Part shown: piece after piece, positions 1 through 8,230 of the stretch
Position numbering within the stretch: the first letter of the stretch is position 1
How the letters are laid out: each line of letters starts with the position of its first letter
Source of the DNA: Fuerstiella sp.
GTDB taxonomy: Bacteria > Planctomycetota > Planctomycetia > Planctomycetales > Planctomycetaceae
Length of the DNA: 42,990 nt
Direction of reading: 5' to 3'
Assembly (NCBI GenBank): GCA_029247265.1
Contig: JAQWLN010000122.1
Location: 1-42,990 of the forward strand
The notes under the pieces: model-generated
What the model was told of the DNA's origin: nothing
What the model saw: only the letters and a program-made list of their open reading frames with translations
The model's database searches: none
Translations under genes and position numbers: made by a program

Positions 1-13
1 TACCCCCAAACTC

Positions 14-58
14 GTTCGCGCAACGCTGTACTGATTCCGCTACGTTCACTGCGCGAAC
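14..58. repeat. 9-bp perfect inverted repeat with 27-bp spacer
   Basis: The arms GTTCGCGCA (14-22) and TGCGCGAAC (50-58) are exact reverse complements. Inside them AACG (22-25) can also pair with CGTT (43-46), so the RNA could fold into a longer imperfect hairpin. It lies 33 bp past the stop codon of the broken diguanylate cyclase on the minus strand. Only a weak T-run follows in that direction, so a terminator role is possible but not shown. It could equally be an operator for a gene left of the window. Confidence 0.4.
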
Positions 59-90
59 TCCGCTCCATCAGCACAGCGACACTACCCCTG

Positions 91-729
91 TTACCCAACC
101 CGTACTCTCATAACACCTGGATCAAAAACGGGGGCATTCCAGACTGGTCTCGATGCGCCAGCGGCGACGGCGTGGAACGGAACTGCTGACGCAGCTTTCT
201 TTTCATTCTCTTCTTCACGAGTCGGCGCTGTTTCTTCGGAAAGATTGGCGACCTGGGTCTGGGCCCTGTCCCACCGAACAACCTGATTTCTCCCATTACG
301 CTTGGCTACGTACAGACATTTATCTGCCTGGTCCAGCAGGTCCTGTGGTGTTTCAGGATTTTGACACAACGCCGAGACTCCAAGACTCGCCGTAACGCTG
401 AGCTTTGGGAACTCCAGGGCCTTGATTGCCAGCCGACATTTCTCGGCCTTCATTTCGGCTTCATCGAGCGTCGTACGCGGCATCAGAATCGTGAACTCTT
501 CGCCGCCGTATCGACAAACAAGATCATCGGGGTCCACAGTCTTCATCACGGCCGCCGAAACGAGTCGAAGAACTTCGTCACCCACACCATGGCCGTGATT
601 ATCATTGACCGCCTTAAAGTGATCAATATCCACCATCACTCCCGCCATCGGCAGACCTTCGACCTGCGATTTCTCCCAGGTCTGTTCGAAGTCACGGAAG
701 AAGCTGCGGCGATTCAGGCAACCCGTCAA
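91..729 (-). pseudogene. GGDEF (diguanylate cyclase) half of a frameshifted PAS-GGDEF gene
   Basis: This is the catalytic half of a cyclic-di-GMP synthase, an enzyme that makes c-di-GMP from two GTP. The piece carries the metal-binding DxD of the first strand (D34, D36), the active-site loop GGEEF (about residues 75-79) and the terminal NGRN motif of the family. No RxxD inhibitory I-site is visible just upstream of GGEEF. A low-complexity tail of about 55 residues rich in E, A and P follows the domain. The frame is open upstream of its first ATG and encodes residues reading EIRTQNRELEWLATRDTLTG, the usual coiled coil and DxLTG entry to a GGDEF domain, so the ATG at 729 is not a true start. 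The missing N-terminal half lies in another frame at 726-1631. The break is in the GAGAGA run at 777-782. It may be a real lesion or an assembly error. Confidence 0.85.
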
Positions 730-1631
730 TGTATCACGTGTGGCCAGCCATTCCAGCTCCCGATTCTGCGTGCGAATCTCTCAGTCGATGACTTCAAAGT
801 GGATAATGCGTCGCGAAGTTCTTCCTGCTGACGCTGCAGCTGAGTCACGTCTTCAAAACTGGCAACGACGCCGCGGTTCTGATCCTCATTATCACGGACT
901 GGAACAGTACTGACTGAATACGTCCGCTGATTTTGGCCTTCGCCCCGCGTAAGAATGACACCATTAAGCGGCGTGGAACGATCGGCGGTAGTCTCCCACG
1001 GTAATTCAGCGTCCCCTGATGATCCGGCGGAACTGAAACCAAAGCGACTGGGATTCGTACCAATCAGGTCCTCGGACACGAATCCGGTTGCAGCGACAAA
1101 GGATTCATTCGCGAGGACAATGGAATGATTTCTGTCCAGTACCAGCAGCCCTTCGCTCAGCGAATTCAAAGCGTCACGGACACGTGTCGGCACAACCTTG
1201 CTGGGACTGATATGCTTAAGCACTTTCTTCAGATACACAGAAAAGACGACAAACAAGGTCAACCCGACAAAAATCGCGAGTGCGAAGTCAGGGCGAACCG
1301 GAATCCCCAGCACGTTCCAGGTGGAATCAGCCCAGTGAACCTCGATGCGCCCCCACTGTTTACCACTGGCCATCACAGGTACAATGTATTTATTATTGTT
1401 GACGGGCTCTACGCCTGGTGATTGCCACACGGACGCGGAAGCAGTCGGTGCAGCTGACAGTTGCATCAGGAAGCGGCTGCAAAGTGCATAATGTGATTGC
1501 GAACCGGCGGATTTGGACCAAATTTGGAGGGGTAGGCTGAGCATGTCCTCATCCAATGGCTGAAATCCTGCAGCGATGTTCCGGAAAGTCAGTTCCGGCC
1601 CTATATTTCGCAGCTCGCGAGTCAGACCCAA
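726..1631 (-). pseudogene. Sensor and PAS half of the frameshifted diguanylate cyclase
   Basis: This is the N-terminal signalling half of the gene whose GGDEF half lies at 91-729. It shows a soluble sensor region (residues 1-110), one membrane helix (about 115-134) and a PAS domain (about 150-270) ending in a coiled coil that should run into GGDEF. After that coil the frame goes nonsensical (RRIGSWNGWPH) and stops, while the other frame continues the helix perfectly. The start at 1631 is a TTG and has no clear ribosome site. A second break is likely there: another frame upstream, from a GTG at 1711, reads DDQVRQLSETRS and would join RELRNIGPEL with one base added near 1633. A first membrane helix expected before such a sensor domain was not found. 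The gene is divergent from uppP. The domain calls are firm; the true start is unknown. Confidence 0.8.
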
Positions 1632-1742
1632 GACCGAGTCTCGCTCAGCTGACGCACTTGATCGTCGGCAGGCACCGGCGCGATGTTGTCATTGCTGCTA
1701 AGGTTTTTCACTAAGAACGACTATCAGGCGAAATCATCTAAA

Positions 1743-2603
1743 ATGCAGCCGCCTGATTCAGAAATTATCCGAGCCATCATTCTGGGTGTGGTGCAGGGTA
1801 TCGCCGAGTTTCTACCCATCAGTTCGTCGGGACATCTTGTCATCGTCGACAAGTTAATGGAAGAAACGACCGGACGCGGATTCGGCAGTGCTGGCATGGC
1901 GTTGAACGTAGCACTGCACGTGGGATCACTATTTTCAATACTCCTGGTCTTCTGGCGAGATATCCTCGAACTTCGACATCAACCTCGCATCTGCGGCCTG
2001 ATCGTTCTGGCCTCTGTCCCGGTTGCCGTCGTTGGCCTGGCCTTTGAAGATGCAATCGCCTCTACATTTACGGAGCCGCTGTTGCCCGCGTTTGCCCTGT
2101 TCTTCACAGCTGCGCTGTTGCTGATTGGTCAGCGTCTGGAAAGCGGTAGTGAACAGGTGGAACGCATGTCCAGTTTCAAAGCGTGCGTCATCGGACTGTT
2201 TCAGGCCGTCGCAATCATTCCAGGCGTTTCGCGGTCCGGCAGCACCATTGCGGGAGGCATGCTGCTTGGTCTGGACCGCACAGCCGCTGCACGATTCTCG
2301 TTCCTGCTGGCAATTCCGCCCATTGCCGGTGCCGGCCTGCTGAAGTTCGTGGAACTGAGACACAATGTCGAACCAACGATATCGTTCGGAGCAATGCTGG
2401 CCGGTTCCATCACGTCATTTGTTGTCGGCTACCTGGCATTGAACTGGCTACTGAAACTGATTTCTCAACGTCAGCTGCACCGATTCGCCGCATACTGCAT
2501 CGTTGTCGGTGTCGCCACAATCATCTGGCGACTGCCCGTGGTGATGTCTGATCGGGCCGCACCGGCAACGGTCGTGGTGGTTGATGACGTTTCGTCGGAC
2601 TAG
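1743..2603 (+). CDS. uppP: Undecaprenyl-diphosphatase UppP (BacA family)
   Basis: This integral membrane enzyme removes a phosphate from undecaprenyl diphosphate, recycling the lipid carrier for cell-wall and polysaccharide synthesis; overexpression gives bacitracin resistance. Both family signatures are present: EFLPISSSGH (residues 22-31) and PGVSRSGST (160-168), which hold the catalytic glutamate, serine, histidine and arginine. About eight hydrophobic helices cover the 286 residues, close to the usual 265-290. I chose the ATG at 1743 because the family begins about ten residues before the first helix; an in-frame ATG at 1683 would add 20 residues without family resemblance. No good Shine-Dalgarno sequence is seen at either. 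The end has a short hydrophilic tail. It is transcribed alone, converging on the moeB-like gene 83 bp away. Identification is secure; the start is moderately sure. Confidence 0.95.
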   Translation: MQPPDSEIIRAIILGVVQGIAEFLPISSSGHLVIVDKLMEETTGRGFGSAGMALNVALHVGSLFSILLVFWRDILELRHQPRICGLIVLASVPVAVVGLAFEDAIASTFTEPLLPAFALFFTAALLLIGQRLESGSEQVERMSSFKACVIGLFQAVAIIPGVSRSGSTIAGGMLLGLDRTAAARFSFLLAIPPIAGAGLLKFVELRHNVEPTISFGAMLAGSITSFVVGYLALNWLLKLISQRQLHRFAAYCIVVGVATIIWRLPVVMSDRAAPATVVVVDDVSSD

Positions 2604-2686
2604 AGCCATTGATGAAAATACGTGGTCCGTCCGAGCGTGTGGGATACGCACATGGCAGGCTGGAAAACGTCTTTTACGGCCACAAG

Positions 2687-3460
2687 TCAGCGGCACGCGC
2701 TGTCATTGACGCCGGCGCAAATCGGGCAGTCGCTGCGGCGCGCGATCGGAAGCTTGCGAAAGTCCATCGTTCGTAAATTGACCCACAACATTTTCCCGGC
2801 GATGGGTTCGCCGATGCCCGTAATCAGCTTGATGACCTCTACGGCCGCCATCGCCGCGACCATACCAGACACCGCACCAAACACAGGAAATTCACGCTTC
2901 CACGTGGGCGGATCGTCCGGATAAATGCAGCTCAAACACGGTGTCTGGCCTGGAATTATTGTCGTCAATTGTGCGTCGAGATCATACATCGCGCATTCGA
3001 CGAGTGGCTTTTCCTGACCGACCGCAGCGCGATTCATGGCAAATCGTTCGTCGAACAGCGGAGCCGCATCGACGACAACATCGACTTCGCCAACCAGTGC
3101 TGCAGCGTTGCCTTCTGACAGATTCTCACCAGTTGTATGAATCTCAACGTTCGGATTAAGTTGCTGCAAACGCCGTTCAGCAGATTCAATCCGGGGTTTC
3201 CCCAGCCAGTCGGTCGTCATCAGTAACTGACGATTCAGATCACTGGGCTTAACGTTGCCAGCATGGGCCAGGACGAGCTTCCCGATTCCCGCCGCAGCCA
3301 GATAATAGGCAACTGTACCGCCCACACCACCCAGCCGTGATACAAGAACGCTGGCCGCTTTGAGCTTCTGCTGGCCAAGTTCGCCAACATCCGGTGTCCA
3401 CATCTGCCATTCGTAACGAGCTCGTTCGGCGTCAGAAAGATCTGAAAGAGACTTGGTCAT
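2687..3460 (-). CDS. MoeB/ThiF-family E1-like adenylyltransferase
   Basis: Proteins of this family adenylate the C-terminal glycine of a small sulfur carrier (MoaD or ThiS) so that it can receive sulfur. Visible are the nucleotide-binding GGVGG (residues 44-48), the DLNRQ motif (74-78), K88, the aspartate of the DAAPLFDERF stretch, and the two zinc CxxC pairs (C175/C178 and C245/C248). A MoaD-like gene ending in GG sits directly upstream, 60 bp away, which fits a MoaD-MoeB pair. Two differences from canonical MoeB stand out: the RYSRQ box near the N-terminus, whose second Arg reaches into the partner active site, reads RYEWQ; and the SCAEAGVLG-like loop reads EFPVFGAVSG, without the cysteine. 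It may be a divergent MoeB or a specialised ThiF-like enzyme. There is no C-terminal rhodanese domain. Confidence 0.85.
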   Translation of the reverse strand: MTKSLSDLSDAERARYEWQMWTPDVGELGQQKLKAASVLVSRLGGVGGTVAYYLAAAGIGKLVLAHAGNVKPSDLNRQLLMTTDWLGKPRIESAERRLQQLNPNVEIHTTGENLSEGNAAALVGEVDVVVDAAPLFDERFAMNRAAVGQEKPLVECAMYDLDAQLTTIIPGQTPCLSCIYPDDPPTWKREFPVFGAVSGMVAAMAAVEVIKLITGIGEPIAGKMLWVNLRTMDFRKLPIARRSDCPICAGVNDSACR

Positions 3461-3520
3461 AACAGCAGTTTACTTATCAAAATCGTTGTGCCCGATGAAT
3501 GTGACGTCTGTGCGGGTGAC

Positions 3521-3805
3521 TCATCCACCCGATATCGGCGGCAGCAGCAGAATCATATCACCAGCATTCAGCACGTGAACATTCGCTGACTGAGACGGCA
3601 CTGGCTGGTCGTTCACGAAAACAATCACGCTGGCCTGCAGCGTTCCCTCTTGTGTAAACAGCCGGTCGCGCAATTCGTTGCTTGCTGAAGACGTAAACTG
3701 CTCCAGCGCCGCCAGCAGATTGCTGCTTTCCGGAAGATCGATTTCGGCGTTTCCAGTGCCGGCAACCTGGCGTAATTGAGCTTCAAACTGAATCGCCACC
3801 TTCAT
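3521..3805 (-). CDS. MoaD/ThiS-like small sulfur-carrier protein
   Basis: This 94-residue protein has the beta-grasp fold pattern of molybdopterin synthase small subunit: an N-terminal strand MKVAIQFEAQ, a central helix containing LLAALEQF, an internal strand SVIVFVNDQPV, and the end LLLPPISGG. The terminal Gly-Gly is what an E1-like enzyme adenylates and later thiocarboxylates. The start is the ATG at 3805; 14 residues upstream in frame look unrelated. The MoeB-like gene follows after 60 bp and the ABC ATPase gene ends 101 bp upstream, so all are probably co-transcribed. No MoaE (the large molybdopterin synthase subunit) is in the window, so whether the carrier serves molybdopterin, thiamine or another product is inferred from the ModABC-like neighbours. 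Confidence 0.85.
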   Translation of the reverse strand: MKVAIQFEAQLRQVAGTGNAEIDLPESSNLLAALEQFTSSASNELRDRLFTQEGTLQASVIVFVNDQPVPSQSANVHVLNAGDMILLLPPISGG

Positions 3806-3906
3806 GGACACTTTATCCCTTTGGGTTCCCGGAGACCGAACTTCCAATCAGACAGACACAGTGATCCACCGGCAAACGTTTAGCGGTCAGATCACAATCT
3901 CCCCGT

Positions 3907-4557
3907 TCACACTGCCTGCACAGCTTCAGACACGACACCGTCCTGTAAGATAAATCTACGATTGGCGAGCGCTTCTGCTTCTTCATTGCTGTGAGTAACG
4001 TGAAGAGTAGTGACGCCTGTGGATTCTGTCACGGCACGCAGCAGCACATGCATCTCAGTTCGAGTCGATTCGTCCAGAGCACTGAACGGTTCGTCCAGTA
4101 ACAGGACGGACGGTCGAAACGAGAGAGCTCGCCCGAGAGCCACGCGCTGACGTTCACCACCGCTCAGACCGCTGATGGATCGCTTCAACAGGTGACCAAT
4201 TCCAAGCGTTTTTGACAATTTCGACACGCGCAGGGCTATGTCTTTTGAAGGCCATTTGCGTAGTTTCAGAGCAAATTCAAGATGGGCCTGCACGGACAAC
4301 GTGGGAAACAGGGCCAGATCCTGCGGCACATATCCGATTTCTCGATCGCCGGGCGACCAGTCTGTTATGTTCTGATCGCGAACGAAGATTTCTCCCGACA
4401 CGACGTTCCGCAGGCCACAGATCGATTCCAGAATCGTGGTCTTGCCTCGCCCCGTCTGTCCCATCAGCACGCCATAGTCGCCCTGATGCACCTTGAATGA
4501 AATCTGCTGCAGAGAAAACTGCCCTGCGGTGATCGATACGTTGCAAAGTTCGATCAT
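3907..4557 (-). CDS. ABC transporter ATP-binding protein, ModC-like
   Basis: This cytoplasmic ATPase drives the adjacent ModB-like permease. All ABC motifs are present in 216 residues: Walker A GQTGRGKTT (33-41), Q-loop Q79, signature LSGGE (131-135), Walker B LLLDE (D155, E156) and the switch histidine H189. It stops after the ATPase core, so it lacks the C-terminal MOP/TOBE domain that classical ModC uses for molybdate regulation. The start ATG at 4557 overlaps the permease stop codon (ATGA), indicating translational coupling. The frame stays open 94 codons further upstream inside the permease gene, but that part is a shadow. The substrate is inferred from neighbours: two ModA-like binding domains upstream and MoaD/MoeB-like genes downstream point to molybdate or tungstate. 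Confidence 0.9.
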   Translation of the reverse strand: MIELCNVSITAGQFSLQQISFKVHQGDYGVLMGQTGRGKTTILESICGLRNVVSGEIFVRDQNITDWSPGDREIGYVPQDLALFPTLSVQAHLEFALKLRKWPSKDIALRVSKLSKTLGIGHLLKRSISGLSGGERQRVALGRALSFRPSVLLLDEPFSALDESTRTEMHVLLRAVTESTGVTTLHVTHSNEEAEALANRRFILQDGVVSEAVQAV

Positions 4558-5426
4558 GCCGTCAGTCCCGTGCCAAGGACTCGCAGCAACAGCAGAACAA
4601 CCACCGCCATGGCCACCATCAGCAGCGATACGGCTACAGCCGCATCGAGGTTCCCGATGCTCAGTTCCAGAAAAACAGACGTCGAAAGTACTTCCGTCCG
4701 CATTCGGGTGGCTCCGGCAAAAACCAGGATCGGACCGAATTCGCCAAGGGCCCGCGCCCAGGAAATCGTCGCGGCAGCAATAATGCCGCGCCACGCTTGA
4801 GGCAACGCGATCTGCAGAAAAGCCTGGCCACGAGTACACCCGAGGGTTCGGGCCACGTCTTCCACACGCGGATTGATCTGGTCAAAGGTCACGCGCATGG
4901 TCCGCACGGCGAACGCGCAAGCAACGGAAAACTGTGCCAGAATGACGGCGGGCCAGCGATACGTCACTGGAAACCCAACATCGTCGCGCAGCCAGGCTTC
5001 CAGTTCCCAGTTGCCGATGGGCAGATGAAACAGAATCAGCAGACTCAGCCCCAGCACCAGCGGTGGCAGCACAATGGGGATATCGACGAGAGTGTCCACC
5101 AGCCAGCGCCCGGGGAACCTGTATCGTGACAGCAGATACCCCAGTGGCGTGCCGACCCAGACAGAAAGAACAGCGGCAACCGTGCAGGAAATCAGAGTCA
5201 AACGAAAAGCGGCCTGAATTTCAGGCTTCAACAGGGCCGCTTTGAATTCATGAGGCGAAATGAAGACTAAGTCAGCAGCCAGCAGCAGAACGATGAGCAG
5301 TATAAAGCTGGACGAAAGACCGCCCATCACCAGAAAAAACGGCATGTCCGAACGGCGCCGCGACAGAGTTCTTCCTACGGGTGGCGCGTACGGTGCGTTG
5401 CTGGTTGATGGCTGATTGTCGGACAC
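4554..5426 (-). CDS. ABC transporter permease, ModB/CysT type
   Basis: This is the membrane channel subunit of the molybdate/tungstate-type importer. After a hydrophilic N-terminus of about 28 residues come six hydrophobic segments. The EAA loop that docks on the ATPase is visible as ARTLGCTRGQAFLQIALPQA (about residues 196-215), followed by ARALGEFGP, typical of ModB and CysT permeases. At 290 residues it is longer than E. coli ModB (about 230) because of the N-terminal tail. The start is a GTG at 5426, 26 bp after the stop of the binding-protein gene; an ATG at 5345 just before the first helix is a possible alternative. The gene overlaps the ATPase gene by four bases. Sulfate or tungstate transport cannot be excluded from the permease alone. 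Confidence 0.9.
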   Translation of the reverse strand: MSDNQPSTSNAPYAPPVGRTLSRRRSDMPFFLVMGGLSSSFILLIVLLLAADLVFISPHEFKAALLKPEIQAAFRLTLISCTVAAVLSVWVGTPLGYLLSRYRFPGRWLVDTLVDIPIVLPPLVLGLSLLILFHLPIGNWELEAWLRDDVGFPVTYRWPAVILAQFSVACAFAVRTMRVTFDQINPRVEDVARTLGCTRGQAFLQIALPQAWRGIIAAATISWARALGEFGPILVFAGATRMRTEVLSTSVFLELSIGNLDAAVAVSLLMVAMAVVVLLLLRVLGTGLTA

Positions 5427-5452
5427 AGTGTTTTTCTACAACGTCGCCGCCA

Positions 5453-6985
5453 TTATTCCGGACCGCCGGCAGCCGGTAGTTCCGCGCCGATCTGCCAGCG
5501 AAAACCCTCCGCCCGAAAGCCCTGCTGAGAGTCTGCAGAGCAAATCCGTTCGAATAATCGGCTTGCCAGTTGACGGTATCGCGACTGTTGCGCGATTGCA
5601 AATGGCTGAGTCGCCACACTGCACTCGATGCCCTGAATCCGGATTGCGTCAAGGTACTCGGCGGCCCCTGCTGCATTGCTGAGATATGCCACGGCCGCAT
5701 CCAGCGAGCCGGTTCTCAACTGATTCACCAGCATGTCCCCAGTTGGTGTCTGCACCGTAACATTGGCCATGACCTCCTCCTGAACACCGCCTTCCTTCAG
5801 CGTGTTCTGAGTCAGCCAACCCATCGCGCACTGCTTTTCGTGACCGACGCCCACTCGCAACCCAGGCCTTGTCAAATCCTGCAACAGTTGGATCTCATGA
5901 GGATTGCCCTTTTGTACCAGTATCACCAGTTCGTTCTGCGACACGTCCACGGGTTCGGGAAACAGATCCGGCACCTGCTGCATGAATTCGGTGTCGCAGG
6001 CAAAATAGGCGTCCGGATGCTGACCCGCTTTCATCTGAGCGACCAGAATTCCACAACCATTGTAGACTCGAGTGACCTGGACGCCCTCGCGCCGCTCAAA
6101 ATCGCTGATCGTGCTGTCAATCGCCGGACGCAGCATGGAACCCGCAAAGACGGCCAGCTCCGGAACGTCTGTCCATTCGTCGCCCTCTTTGACTCGAAAG
6201 CCGAATTCCGTGTACCGTTTCAGCCCACGGTCTTTGGCGGACGCGTATCGAGCAAAATGTAAAGCTCGCTCAGGCTGACTGGAATTGGAAACGACGCCGA
6301 TCGCAATGTCTGAAGACGCATCCTGCAGTTCCGGCAGTTCCACGAACTCCAGGTCCGGATAGGTGTGCAGCACCGCGTCATAGACGACACCCACGTCTGC
6401 GGCTCCGACCAGCACATCGTTAGCAACTTCTGTGACGGTTGTGCGATAGGCCGTGGTTGCCTGATCGAGCGAATTCCAAAGCTGCTGTTCCTGCAGGACC
6501 TTTCGCGTAATGTTTCCGATGGCTGTCGCATCCGGGTTCGCCTGTACCAATCGAACACCATCACGCAGCAGATCATCAAAGGACATGATCGACTTTGGAT
6601 TGCCTTTGCTGACGGCGATCACACCCTGCTGTCGAGCCAGCGGAATCGTCTCGTCAATGATCCCCTTCTCACGTCCCATCTTCAGATAACTGTCGTCCGC
6701 CGGAAGATACAGATCCCCGGTATGACTGACCTCGATCGACGACAACAACGTCTGCGACGGTCCGTATTGAATCTCCAGCCGCAGTCCGGTTTCCTTTTGG
6801 TAGTCCGTCTTAATGGCTTCCATGACAGCTCGATTGCTGGCAGCGCAGTACAGCATGACCGGCATGGCGTCCGCTGATCGTGGGTTTCCCCCCAGCTGCG
6901 GCCGAGGATCCGTGGTCATCATTACGCTCAGCAGGCCGGCAAGCAGCGCAAGCGAAGCGATCATCGCGAACAAAGGTCGATTCAT
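5453..6985 (-). CDS. Exported binding protein with two tandem ModA-like domains
   Basis: Of the 510 residues the first 28 or so form a signal peptide or membrane anchor (ATG at 6985; the 52 codons upstream are unlike coding sequence). Two type-2 periplasmic binding domains follow, about residues 42-270 and 275-500. Each opens with a short strand and a Ser/Cys-rich turn (LYCAASNRAV; VFAGSMLRPA), then an LEIQYGPSQT or VTRVYNGCGI stretch, a D-x-Y/F segment (GDLYLPAD; PDAYFACD) and a later VGAADVGVVY or TGSLDAAVAY segment, the ModA pattern. A ModA-type protein normally has one such domain. The domains differ clearly, and the second is cysteine-rich near the expected ligand site, so they may bind different oxyanions or hand one over. 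The gene precedes the permease by 26 bp and follows an unknown secreted protein by 40 bp. Confidence 0.85.
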   Translation of the reverse strand: MNRPLFAMIASLALLAGLLSVMMTTDPRPQLGGNPRSADAMPVMLYCAASNRAVMEAIKTDYQKETGLRLEIQYGPSQTLLSSIEVSHTGDLYLPADDSYLKMGREKGIIDETIPLARQQGVIAVSKGNPKSIMSFDDLLRDGVRLVQANPDATAIGNITRKVLQEQQLWNSLDQATTAYRTTVTEVANDVLVGAADVGVVYDAVLHTYPDLEFVELPELQDASSDIAIGVVSNSSQPERALHFARYASAKDRGLKRYTEFGFRVKEGDEWTDVPELAVFAGSMLRPAIDSTISDFERREGVQVTRVYNGCGILVAQMKAGQHPDAYFACDTEFMQQVPDLFPEPVDVSQNELVILVQKGNPHEIQLLQDLTRPGLRVGVGHEKQCAMGWLTQNTLKEGGVQEEVMANVTVQTPTGDMLVNQLRTGSLDAAVAYLSNAAGAAEYLDAIRIQGIECSVATQPFAIAQQSRYRQLASRLFERICSADSQQGFRAEGFRWQIGAELPAAGGPE

Positions 6986-7025
6986 AGAGTGTCGTTCGTT
7001 GTTGTGCCGAAGGGATGCCGCGCAA

Positions 7026-8141
7026 TCAGATCTTCGTCGAATGTCCAAGGACGATTGCGATGACGACGGCCACCAAACAAATAATTCCGCCTGACAGCCA
7101 TGCCTCAGTATTACTGAGGGGGGCTGCACTCTGTTTGTCAATTCCTGCCGGCTCCCGTTTCTTTGAACTTCCTGCGGGAATTTCGATTAATACGGGCTCC
7201 GCGGAGATCGTACTGGCCGCCACTATCTGAGAGGTAAGTTCTTCTGCGCCTTCGCCGAACAGTTCCAGTTCCCAGTTTGCCGTCATCAGTAAATCGAAAC
7301 CGGGGTTCCGTTCTTTCACCTGACACGAACACGCTCCGCACAGGAATAATGTCAAATCCTCGATCAGTCCCGCATCCAGCTGTTCCGCCGGAATCACTTC
7401 CAGGGCTCGACCGCGACCGAAGACCGGCACGACCAGCGGTTCTCCGCTGCTGATGGCATCCGGCTCGAAACCCGTCAGTAACGCGGCCAGAAACTGTTCC
7501 GATTCATCACTCGGGTCAATTTCCAGCACAGAGAACTTCATCAGCAGTGGGATGTCAGAAAACAACTCCGAGCCTGGCAGACCGATGCCTTCAGGCATCG
7601 GAATTTCTTGGCCGAGCTGTTTCAGTTGTTCATTTAATAATCGAACAACGGATTGGTTTCGATCTTCATCGTTCGAATTCAGCACCAACCAGACAGCGGA
7701 ATGCCCTGTCAGCAGACGTTGACTGAGTTCGTGTCGAGCCGGCGACGACAACAGTCCCGCCTGCATCGTGTCATTTATCGAACCGCGCCAGTGGTTCATC
7801 GTCCGGCCAGCGACACTGGACCGCACCACGATGTGTGGTAGCGGTACGTCCGATCGCCGGCCCTGTTCTTCCCACAGCGACGCCATGTCGCGGTCCATAT
7901 CGTCGGCAATGTTCTGCTGCAGTACTTCAATGTTGGCCGAACGACTGTTTCCGACAGCAGCCGTCTGCAGTTGCTGAACGAACGCCTGCTGAGTCTGGGT
8001 CCATTTCCCGTCGTGAAAAACGACGACTTCACATGGATCTGCAGCCCAGCGTTCCAACGCGTAACGAAACACGGGTACGTTGCATGCGTTCGCAGCGGCC
8101 GAAAGAAAGACCACGAGAATAGAAATCGTGAGCGGTCTCAT
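7026..8141 (-). CDS. Unknown secreted protein with C-terminal membrane helix
   Basis: I do not recognise this 371-residue protein. It begins with a signal peptide (MRPLTISILV... cut near ANA, residues 1-19). A mature N-terminus with Cys and a thioredoxin-like strand pattern (CNVPVFRYALERW, then CEVVVFHD) follows. A CGACSC cluster lies at about residues 278-283, then a proline/alanine-rich linker, and a single C-terminal helix (about 348-365) followed by a short basic tail. It should sit outside the cytoplasmic membrane, anchored at its C-terminus. The start ATG at 8141 is preferred over a TTG two codons upstream. It lies 40 bp before the tandem ModA-like gene on the same strand, so it is probably the first gene of the Mo/W-type transport unit. 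A role in metal or redox handling at the membrane is only a guess from position and cysteines. Confidence 0.75.
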   Translation of the reverse strand: MRPLTISILVVFLSAAANACNVPVFRYALERWAADPCEVVVFHDGKWTQTQQAFVQQLQTAAVGNSRSANIEVLQQNIADDMDRDMASLWEEQGRRSDVPLPHIVVRSSVAGRTMNHWRGSINDTMQAGLLSSPARHELSQRLLTGHSAVWLVLNSNDEDRNQSVVRLLNEQLKQLGQEIPMPEGIGLPGSELFSDIPLLMKFSVLEIDPSDESEQFLAALLTGFEPDAISSGEPLVVPVFGRGRALEVIPAEQLDAGLIEDLTLFLCGACSCQVKERNPGFDLLMTANWELELFGEGAEELTSQIVAASTISAEPVLIEIPAGSSKKREPAGIDKQSAAPLSNTEAWLSGGIICLVAVVIAIVLGHSTKI

Positions 8142-8230
8142 TATCAAATCTGACTCAAACCGGTAATTTATGAAGCACTGAACGCTTAGTGTTCCAACAA
8201 CCCATGTCCCACGTCAAAGGTGCCTCAGCG

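Noticed and set aside
4558..4839. Longer reading frame of the ModC-like gene, starting inside the permease gene
   Set aside because: The 94 extra residues do not look like protein, and the permease frame there is clearly real. The ATG overlapping the permease stop is the natural start.
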